DNA of 6,961 nt from Campylobacterota bacterium (lineage in GTDB: Bacteria; Campylobacterota; Campylobacteria; Campylobacterales; Sulfurovaceae), in contig QMKT01000102.1 in NCBI GenBank assembly GCA_003646505.1, positions 1 through 6,961 of the forward strand, given 5' to 3'. Made by a program: the position numbers and the translations under genes. The notes below the pieces were generated by a model. That model did no database searches, was not told the DNA's origin, and saw nothing but the letters and a program-made list of their open reading frames with translations. This document shows positions 1 to 5,198 of the stretch, in pieces (positions within the stretch are counted from its first letter, which is position 1; each line of letters opens with the position of its first letter).

Positions 1-578
1 AAGGTGATGCGAATGATTATATTGGAAAAGGTTTGTGTGGTGGTAAGATCATTCTCTACCCACCTGCAAAAGCAACATATGAAGCCAATGAAAATGTCAT
101 TTTAGGAAATGTCTCATTTTATGGAGCAACTAGTGGTGAAGCATACATCTACGGTCTAGCAGGCGAGCGTTTCTGTGTTAGAAATTCTGGTGTTAAAGTT
201 GTTGTAGCTGCTATTGGTGATCACGGTTGTGAATATATGACAGGTGGTCGAGTTGTTGTCCTTGGTGAAGTGGGTAAAAACTTTGCTGCGGGAATGAGTG
301 GTGGTATTGCTTACATCTATGACGAACATGATTCACTTAAAACACGTATCAATACGGGAATGGTTGCATTAGAGTCTTTTAGTGATGACAAAGAGAGCAG
401 TGAAGTTAAGGGCATGATTGAAAATTATGTTGCTTACACTGGAAGTAAAGAAGGTAAAGCACTCCTAGATAATTGGGACACTACCAAAGAGAAGTTCATT
501 AAGGTTATGCCTGTTGATTACAAACGTGTATTGCAACAAAAGGCCAGAATCAAAGATGAACAAGATGTTACGGCATAA
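1..578 (+). CDS. gltB: Glutamate synthase large subunit, C-terminal part (5'-truncated by window edge)
   Basis: This is the last ~191 residues of the GOGAT large (alpha) subunit, which hydrolyses glutamine and channels the ammonia to 2-oxoglutarate to form glutamate in the cytoplasm. The reading frame is open from base 3 ([10 protein letters not shown]...) with no start, so the gene begins upstream of the window. The visible part is the right-handed beta-helix domain typical of the GltB C-terminus, with its glycine-rich turns: [47 protein letters not shown] and [11 protein letters not shown] follow one another over the first ~110 residues. A more polar helical tail ([10 protein letters not shown]... 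to ...KDEQDVTA) ends at TAA 576-578. The glutaminase and FMN/[3Fe-4S] synthase domains lie outside the window. gltD follows after 11 bases, so the two are one operon. A TTG at 33 is an internal codon, not a start. Confidence 0.95.
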   Translation, partial: GDANDYIGKGLCGGKIILYPPAKATYEANENVILGNVSFYGATSGEAYIYGLAGERFCVRNSGVKVVVAAIGDHGCEYMTGGRVVVLGEVGKNFAAGMSGGIAYIYDEHDSLKTRINTGMVALESFSDDKESSEVKGMIENYVAYTGSKEGKALLDNWDTTKEKFIKVMPVDYKRVLQQKARIKDEQDVTA

Positions 579-589
579 GGGGGCGCATT

Positions 590-2053
590 ATGGGAAAAAT
601 AACCGGATTTAAAGAATACAAACGAAAAGAGTTTAGCTACGCGACTACTGATTCGCGTAAAGAGCACTATAATGAGTTTATTACACCTTTAGGTAAAGAT
701 GAGATAACAGAACAAGCAGCACGCTGTATGGACTGTGGCGTTCCATTTTGTCATAGTAATTATGGCTGTCCACTTGGAAATATTGTGCCACAATTTAATG
801 ATCAAGCTTATCGTGACAAATGGGAAAATGCATTTAGAACACTAATGAGCACCAATAACTTTCCGGAGTTTACAGGGCGAGTTTGTCCTGCTACTTGTGA
901 AACAGCTTGTGTTCTTGGCATTAATGATGATGCTGTCACCATTAAGAATTTAGAGTATGAAATTATTGAAAAAGCCTATAGAAAAGGGTGGATGAAACCT
1001 CAAGTTCCAAAAGCAAGTACTGGAAAAAGTGTTGCAGTTGTTGGTTCAGGACCAGCAGGTCTTAGTGTTGCCAATCAACTCAATAAAGCAGGACATAGTG
1101 TTACGGTTTATGAAAGAGATAAAAGAATAGGTGGCTTAGTTCGTTATGGTATTCCTAACTTTAAACTTGACAAAAAGAAAGTAGTACAGCGACGTGTTAA
1201 TTTAATGCAAGAAGAGGGAGTAGTGTTTATTACCAGTGCTCATATTGGTGTTGACATTCCTCTTAAAGAGATTCAAGATAAACATGATGCTGTAGTCCTT
1301 TGTGGTGGGGCGAGTCTTCCTCGTGATTTACCAATTGAGAATCGTGATGCTAAAAATATTCATTTTGCTATGGAATTTCTCTCACAATCAAACTCTCGCG
1401 TTGAGGGTGAAAAAATTGCAGAAGATAAAGAGATTTTAGCTACTGGTAAACATGTTGTTGTTATTGGTGGTGGAGACACGGGTAGTGATTGTGTTGGAAA
1501 CTCTAACCGTCAAGGTGCGGCATCTATTACTCAAATTGAGCTTATGCCAAAAGCACCACTAGAGCGAACTGCTGATATGCCTTGGCCACTGTATCCTAGA
1601 GTATTTAAACTCTCTACTTCTCAAGCAGAAGGGTGTGAAATGGACTTTAATGTTCTTTCTAAATCTTTCATTGTTGGTGATGATGGAGAAGTTACAGGTA
1701 TTAATTGTGTCAAAATTGAATGGGGAGCTAAAGGCTTTGATGAGATTCCTGGCAGTGACTTTGTTCTTAAAGCTGATCTTGTTCTTCTTGCTATGGGATT
1801 CTTAGGACCTGAGCAAACTGGTGTCATTGAGGAACTAAGTATTGACACTGACGAGAGAAGCAACATTAAAACAACAGGATATAAGACTTCTGTAGATGGC
1901 GTATTTTCAGCAGGAGATATGCGACGTGGTCAATCACTTGTGGTATGGGCAATCTATGAAGGGCGTGAATGTGCTCGTGAAGTAGATGAGTACCTTATGA
2001 ATAGGGCTACAATGCTTAATGCCAGAAGTCAATCTCTTTGTGAAAAAAGATAG
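590..2053 (+). CDS. gltD: Glutamate synthase small subunit (NADPH, beta chain)
   Basis: This 487-residue flavoprotein takes electrons from NAD(P)H and passes them through FAD and [4Fe-4S] clusters to the GltB subunit encoded just upstream. The N-terminal domain carries two cysteine groups, C46-x2-C49-x4-C54-x5-C60 and C99-x3-C103-x3-C107, matching the cluster ligands of the family. The FAD-binding Rossmann motif is VVGSGPAG (150-157), followed by the acidic YERDKRIGG segment. The NAD(P)H-binding motif is VIGGGDTGSDCVG (291-303). The C-terminal FAD motif is VFSAGDMRRGQSLVVWAI (438-455). Length is normal for GltD (about 470-490). The ATG at 590 is preceded by a purine-rich AAGGGGG at 577-583 that overlaps the gltB stop, so translation is probably coupled. 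The same fold occurs in related subunits of other oxidoreductases, but the adjacent gltB settles the identity. Confidence 0.97.
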   Translation: MGKITGFKEYKRKEFSYATTDSRKEHYNEFITPLGKDEITEQAARCMDCGVPFCHSNYGCPLGNIVPQFNDQAYRDKWENAFRTLMSTNNFPEFTGRVCPATCETACVLGINDDAVTIKNLEYEIIEKAYRKGWMKPQVPKASTGKSVAVVGSGPAGLSVANQLNKAGHSVTVYERDKRIGGLVRYGIPNFKLDKKKVVQRRVNLMQEEGVVFITSAHIGVDIPLKEIQDKHDAVVLCGGASLPRDLPIENRDAKNIHFAMEFLSQSNSRVEGEKIAEDKEILATGKHVVVIGGGDTGSDCVGNSNRQGAASITQIELMPKAPLERTADMPWPLYPRVFKLSTSQAEGCEMDFNVLSKSFIVGDDGEVTGINCVKIEWGAKGFDEIPGSDFVLKADLVLLAMGFLGPEQTGVIEELSIDTDERSNIKTTGYKTSVDGVFSAGDMRRGQSLVVWAIYEGRECAREVDEYLMNRATMLNARSQSLCEKR

Positions 2054-2100
2054 ACCTTTAAAGTAACAAGCTGTTAGATCAGCATATATACTTCACTTGA

Positions 2101-2120
2101 GCGTATGGGCAACCATACGC
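2101..2120. repeat. Perfect 8-bp hairpin with GCAA loop downstream of gltD
   Basis: GCGTATGG (2101-2108) and CCATACGC (2113-2120) are exact reverse complements around a GCAA tetraloop, a GNRA-type loop that stabilises RNA hairpins. It lies 47 bases after the gltD stop. The bases after the stem (CTAGATAAAT) are not a U-tract, so it is not a canonical intrinsic terminator. It could stabilise the 3' end of the gltBD mRNA or be part of a non-standard terminator. A weaker dyad follows, CAACAA (2140-2145) with TTGTTG (2157-2162) around an 11-base loop. The structure is seen in the sequence; the role is inference. Confidence 0.5.
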
Positions 2121-2200
2121 CTAGATAAATAACTACCCACAACAAAACCCGGCTTATTGTTGCAGATATGATACTGTGAGAAATCCCTCCTTATATTATT

Positions 2201-2236
2201 AGTCATTTTTAAGATAAAAATATTTCTAGAATGACT
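2201..2236. repeat. Nested inverted repeats upstream of the small exported gene
   Basis: AGTCATT (2201-2207) and AATGACT (2230-2236) are exact reverse complements 22 bases apart. Overlapping them is an AT-only dyad, ATTTTTA (2205-2211) and TAAAAAT (2215-2221), around AGA. The two cannot pair fully at the same time. They flank a TAGAAT (2227-2232) that could be a -10 box, so an operator role is possible. In sequence this AT-rich such dyads also arise by chance. Confidence 0.3.
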
Positions 2237-2264
2237 TTATCATTTATTTTAAACTCAGTTATTA

Positions 2265-2291
2265 TTCGTATATCTAAATATATTATACGAA
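2265..2291. promoter_or_regulatory. 8-bp inverted repeat overlapping the ribosome binding site
   Basis: TTCGTATA (2265-2272) and TATACGAA (2284-2291) are perfect reverse complements with an 11-base spacer. The right arm covers the first three bases of the GAAGG ribosome binding site (2289-2293) of the gene starting at 2300. As RNA it would form a weak, mostly A-U stem partly hiding the site; as DNA it looks like a dimeric-repressor half-site pair. It also argues against the longer start at 2231, which would place the whole repeat inside coding sequence. Confidence 0.4.
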
Positions 2292-2299
2292 GGTTTAAA

Positions 2300-2662
2300 A
2301 TGAAAAAGTTAAAAAATTTACTATTGTTATCAGGTATTATATGGACAACAACAGCATCTCATGCTATTAACTATGAAGATAGAGATTGTGTTCATTCTTA
2401 CAATATTATGAATAAATTTGTCGGTAAAGTAATACCTAATGAAAAAGTACATAGCAACATGATAAGTATGAAAATCCATTCTGATTTGGCTAAGACCCAT
2501 GCTACTGATACAGTTATGAACTGTAAATATGTTAGACTTAAACTTTCATATAAAGCACAAGAAAATTTTGATGAACTTGTAGCGATTGATGAAGCCGTAA
2601 AATATGTAAAAGAATATATAGAATTAGAAGCAGAACTTGAAAGAGTTATTTCTGAGGTATAA
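2300..2662 (+). CDS. Small exported protein of unknown function
   Basis: I do not recognise the family. The frame is open from an ATG at 2231, but I choose ATG 2300: it has GAAGG at 2289-2293 with 6 bases spacing, and translation from there opens with a clear signal peptide, MKKLKNLLLLSGIIWTTTASHA, with a likely signal peptidase I cut after SHA (residue 22). The 23 extra residues of the longer version would bury the signal. The mature protein is about 98 residues, soluble-looking and without a membrane segment. It has exactly two cysteines (C30 and C75), which could form a disulfide in the periplasm. The C-terminal third (from about residue 84, YKAQENFDELVAIDEAVKY onward) is rich in E, L, V and A and should be helical. 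The gene is AT-richer than gltBD. It stands alone, converging on the minus-strand gene with 32 bases between stop codons. Confidence 0.75.
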   Translation: MKKLKNLLLLSGIIWTTTASHAINYEDRDCVHSYNIMNKFVGKVIPNEKVHSNMISMKIHSDLAKTHATDTVMNCKYVRLKLSYKAQENFDELVAIDEAVKYVKEYIELEAELERVISEV

Positions 2663-2694
2663 GCTAATGAACAGTAAAGGAGATAGTATTACTT
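2663..2694. other. Short gap between convergent genes, no terminator seen
   Basis: These 32 bases separate two converging stop codons. There is no GC-rich hairpin with a U-tract on either strand, only a poor AAAG/CTTT pairing. An AAAGGAG (2674-2680) resembles a ribosome binding site, but no start codon follows at a useful distance. Transcripts from the two sides may therefore overlap. Confidence 0.4.
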
Positions 2695-4224
2695 TTAGAA
2701 TCCAATATTTGCATTTACTTTACCAGATAGTTTTGTATTGATCGTAATATGTTTTTCACTAATGATGATATCTTCTATGGAAGCCATCTGCAAATAGGCG
2801 GACATATTTATATCCTCTTTTGAAAACTTTTTTAATGCCTTGTTCGCTTTTAAAATACCATCATCTATTTTTTTACCAAATGTATATTTTATGAGATCAG
2901 AAAAATGAGATTTGATAGGGTGTAGCTCTGCCGCATCGACCAATACATCAAAAAGATCATTGTTTGTTGTTGAATCATAGACTAAATTATCAAAAACTAT
3001 ACATCTTGTCTCTTTGTCGATCCTTGGTGAACCATGAAAAGTGATCTCTCCATCAATATCGAACCAGTTAAACAGATCGATCTTTTTTAGCCATGGTGAC
3101 CTATTGTCGTAATTTATATGAGCAGTGATGCTGAGTTTTCCATCACGTGTTTTCTCTATTTTTGGGTTAGATACTTTTATTATACCTGGCAAGGCATGTT
3201 TGACCAGATCGATTGAATATGTATTCAAAAGCTTTTTGTTAGATAGCTCTAGCAATTCTTGGTAGCTGATGGAGACTGGCAGATGAAAATTAAATTTTCC
3301 TTCTTGACAGGGGATGGATCCTAGATCACAAAGTAGTGTCTTTTTATGATCTTTATCTGGTTTACCTAAAATAATTTCTGTCTTCCCTTGTGCACTGATG
3401 GTGGTTTGAAGCACATTATCAACAATGGAAAAACCGGAATAAGAAGCACTTTTGGGCTTGAATACGAGATAGGTTTCTGACTGATCGTTGATCTTCACAG
3501 GTTCCTGTATATCCTGCCATGCTGTATTTACTTTTTCTCTCATTTTGAGATCTGCAAGTAATAGAGGGACTTTTTTTACAAATGCTTCCATCTTTTTACG
3601 TAGTTGAGGTTCTATTTTATTTTGAATGTTTATTTTGATATTGTTTAACAGGGTTATGGTAGGTTTTTGGGACCAGACAAAATGGGGAGCTATGTCAACA
3701 GAGAGACTCCAGTCTTCTTGAATGTGTGGGGTGGCATGTATGTAGAGTATGGCAGAGGCATTTGCAGTTTCACGTATACCTGCATCAGTAGATACCCTTG
3801 CCTTTACGGGGAATGCAAATTTTAATGTTTTGCCATGACCGGATACAGATATACGTCCGTTTCGTTTGACCCATCCTTTGACATCACATTTGATCTCAGG
3901 AATGGTTCTTATCTTTATGGTTCGATCTTTACACGATATTTTGTAACCATTCATCCTGCATTTTGGAATGCCATTTGTTTTCAAATATTGTGCTTTGACA
4001 CAAGTTCTGTTAGGTTCATTGATATCAGCGAGCATATCTGGGACCATATCATTAAGATATGTTTCCAAGACTTTTAGATCTGCTGCTATGGGTAGTGTGA
4101 TAACGGAGTCATATGGTATCTTGTGACTGATACTGGCAATTGCGGTAGTTGAAAAAAAGAAAATGAGGGATAGTATCGTACAGAGAAAAGAAGATCTTGT
4201 GATAGAATACTTACTAATAGACAA
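2695..4224 (-). CDS. Exported DUF4403-family protein
   Basis: This is a ~509-residue protein of unknown biochemical role resembling the DUF4403 family. Recognition rests on the N-terminal pattern SVITLPIAADLKVLETYLNDMVP (40-62, where a hydrophobic strand leads into an amphipathic helix) and AWQDIQEPVKI (235-245) at mid-protein, typical of that family. A signal peptide spans about 1-30 (SSFLCTILSLIFFFSTTAIA). The strand-helix pattern recurs at 311-333 (FHLPVSISYQELLELSNKKLL), suggesting two tandem domains. Cysteines cluster at 75, 89, 98, 113 and at 299, 306, consistent with periplasmic disulfides. Start choice: TTG at 4224 has a good AAGAAGGA site 8-9 bases upstream. ATG 4254 (10 residues longer) has no such site and would sit almost at the predicted transcription start; TTG 4293 lies in the -35 box. 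Numbering here is from 4224. Family confidence is moderate to good; export is well supported; function is not known. Confidence 0.8.
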   Translation of the reverse strand: MSISKYSITRSSFLCTILSLIFFFSTTAIASISHKIPYDSVITLPIAADLKVLETYLNDMVPDMLADINEPNRTCVKAQYLKTNGIPKCRMNGYKISCKDRTIKIRTIPEIKCDVKGWVKRNGRISVSGHGKTLKFAFPVKARVSTDAGIRETANASAILYIHATPHIQEDWSLSVDIAPHFVWSQKPTITLLNNIKINIQNKIEPQLRKKMEAFVKKVPLLLADLKMREKVNTAWQDIQEPVKINDQSETYLVFKPKSASYSGFSIVDNVLQTTISAQGKTEIILGKPDKDHKKTLLCDLGSIPCQEGKFNFHLPVSISYQELLELSNKKLLNTYSIDLVKHALPGIIKVSNPKIEKTRDGKLSITAHINYDNRSPWLKKIDLFNWFDIDGEITFHGSPRIDKETRCIVFDNLVYDSTTNNDLFDVLVDAAELHPIKSHFSDLIKYTFGKKIDDGILKANKALKKFSKEDINMSAYLQMASIEDIIISEKHITINTKLSGKVNANIGF

Positions 4225-4231
4225 TAGGATG

Positions 4232-4240
4232 TTCCTTCTT
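4232..4240 (-). promoter_or_regulatory. Ribosome binding site that decides the DUF4403 start
   Basis: On the minus strand this reads AAGAAGGAA, a strong anti-16S match ending 7 bases before TTG 4224. Neither upstream candidate start (ATG 4254, TTG 4293) has a comparable site, which is why I prefer the TTG. Confidence 0.5.
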
Positions 4241-4265
4241 TCTTTGAGAGACATATCTGACTTAT

Positions 4266-4293
4266 AGTATAGCTCAAATAATGCAAATATCAA
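4266..4293 (-). promoter_or_regulatory. Predicted promoter of the DUF4403 gene
   Basis: On the minus strand TTGATA (4293-4288) and TATACT (4271-4266), each one mismatch from the sigma-70 consensus, are separated by 16 bases. Transcription would begin near 4258-4260. This gives a leader of about 35 bases to TTG 4224, or only a few bases to ATG 4254. Confidence 0.5.
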
Positions 4294-4340
4294 ATATTTT
4301 TTTCAATTGTAACATAAGAGCTGCGTACTTAATGCTATTT

Positions 4341-4349
4341 TGCTATAAT
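4341..4349 (+). promoter_or_regulatory. Extended -10 promoter of the adaptor gene
   Basis: TGCTATAAT is an exact extended -10 element (TGnTATAAT). No -35 box is recognisable at the normal distance, which is the usual form of housekeeping promoters described in Helicobacter and Campylobacter. Transcription would start near 4355-4357, giving a leader of about 14 bases before ATG 4370. Only a weak purine stretch (AAAAAAGACA) precedes that start. Confidence 0.6.
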
Positions 4350-4369
4350 CAAATAAAAAAGACAGCACA

Positions 4370-5161
4370 ATGAAACTATTTTTACTATTATGTACCCCAC
4401 TATTACTTTTTGCAAAAGTACATTATGCAAAAGTTGAACCTTTTGAGTCTATTGTATTAAAGTCTGCAGTAAGTGCTTTGGTGATGGATGTTGATCTTGA
4501 ATCTGAAGGTACGATAGTTCATGGAAAACGTGTGATATATTTGGATGACAAATTAGATCAGATTAATTTGACATCATCTAAACAGAGTGTTACTTTACTG
4601 CAACAAATGCATGACATTAATCATGACATAGCGCAGAGTTTGAAAGAAACAGTTAACAGACAGGAAGGCTACTTTAATCGTATCAATAAACTGACGACTG
4701 CTTCAAAAACACAAAAAGACAATGCTTACAGCTCTTTCACTTCAGCAAAGACACAGTACCTCAGTACACGTGAAAAGATAGTCAATTTTGAAAAACAGAT
4801 ACTTGATATGGAGCATAAGGTGGCACAGCTTGAAGATAGCATCCGTAAAAAATCTTTAATTCTGAACAATATGTACCTCTATAAACTGATGGTACGTAAA
4901 GGGGATTTTGTAAATCCAGGTTCTCCTTTGGCTCAGATAGAAGATACATCAAAAGCAAAACTGGTACTTTTTTTAGATCCGGAAGAGCTTTCTGGCTTAG
5001 ATCAGAAAATCGTGTATCTAAATGGTAAAAAAACAGAATATAAAGTAGATAAGGTGTGGAGAATGGCAGATGAAAAGTTTATCTCTTCTTATCGTGCAGA
5101 GATCTATATGCCTGCACCAAAGGGTCTGTTCTCTAAACTCATAAAAGTAGAAATCAAATAA
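4370..5161 (+). CDS. HlyD-like periplasmic adaptor (membrane fusion) protein
   Basis: This 263-residue protein resembles the adaptors that link inner-membrane exporters to outer-membrane channels. A signal peptide (MKLFLLLCTPLLLFA, likely cut near residue 15) replaces the membrane anchor many adaptors have. The order is: first lipoyl half-motif about 21-68 (FESIVLKSAVSALVMDVDL... EGTIVHGKRVIYLD), a helical hairpin about 72-165 rich in Q, K, E, N and spaced leucines, predicted coiled coil, second lipoyl half about 169-201 (YKLMVRKGDFVNPGSPLAQIED, the 'G-xx-V-xx-G-x-PL' pattern), then a short beta-rich tail to 263. It is shorter than usual adaptors (roughly 300-400 residues), with a reduced beta-barrel and membrane-proximal region. 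No ABC, RND or MFS transporter and no TolC-like gene is next to it in this window. The stop is followed after 37 bases by the oxidoreductase start, so co-transcription is likely. The fold is confident; substrate and partner are unknown. Confidence 0.75.
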   Translation: MKLFLLLCTPLLLFAKVHYAKVEPFESIVLKSAVSALVMDVDLESEGTIVHGKRVIYLDDKLDQINLTSSKQSVTLLQQMHDINHDIAQSLKETVNRQEGYFNRINKLTTASKTQKDNAYSSFTSAKTQYLSTREKIVNFEKQILDMEHKVAQLEDSIRKKSLILNNMYLYKLMVRKGDFVNPGSPLAQIEDTSKAKLVLFLDPEELSGLDQKIVYLNGKKTEYKVDKVWRMADEKFISSYRAEIYMPAPKGLFSKLIKVEIK

Positions 5162-5198
5162 TGACAAGTGTTAAAACACAGTGCAAGCGAGGCACTAA

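Larger units (their letters stand above)
2054..2299. other. AT-rich intergenic region with several dyads
   Basis: This is 246 bases between gltD and the start I favour for the next gene. No tRNA-like cloverleaf or convincing ORF is visible. It holds the gltD-distal hairpin (2101-2120), a weak dyad (2140-2162), an AT-only dyad nested in a 7-bp inverted repeat (2201-2236), and an 8-bp inverted repeat reaching into the next ribosome binding site (2265-2291). A TAGAAT (2227-2232) resembles a -10 box for the downstream gene, but no -35 is recognisable. Confidence 0.45.

Noticed and set aside
1621..1866. Minus-strand 81-codon open frame inside gltD
   Set aside because: It lies wholly antisense to the well-supported gltD frame, has no ribosome binding site I can see and a low-complexity Ser/Pro-rich translation.
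2101..2162. tRNA or small structured RNA after gltD
   Set aside because: Only isolated hairpins are present; no cloverleaf, T-loop signature or terminator that would define an RNA gene.
2231..2299. Longer N-terminus (ATG 2231) for the small exported protein
   Set aside because: It would put 23 residues before an obvious signal peptide; ATG 2300 has its own GAAGG site at proper spacing.
3835..4286. Open frames at 3835-4077 (+) and 4086-4286 (-) overlapping the DUF4403 gene
   Set aside because: Both are shadows of the long, signal-peptide-bearing minus-strand frame and show no recognisable protein features.
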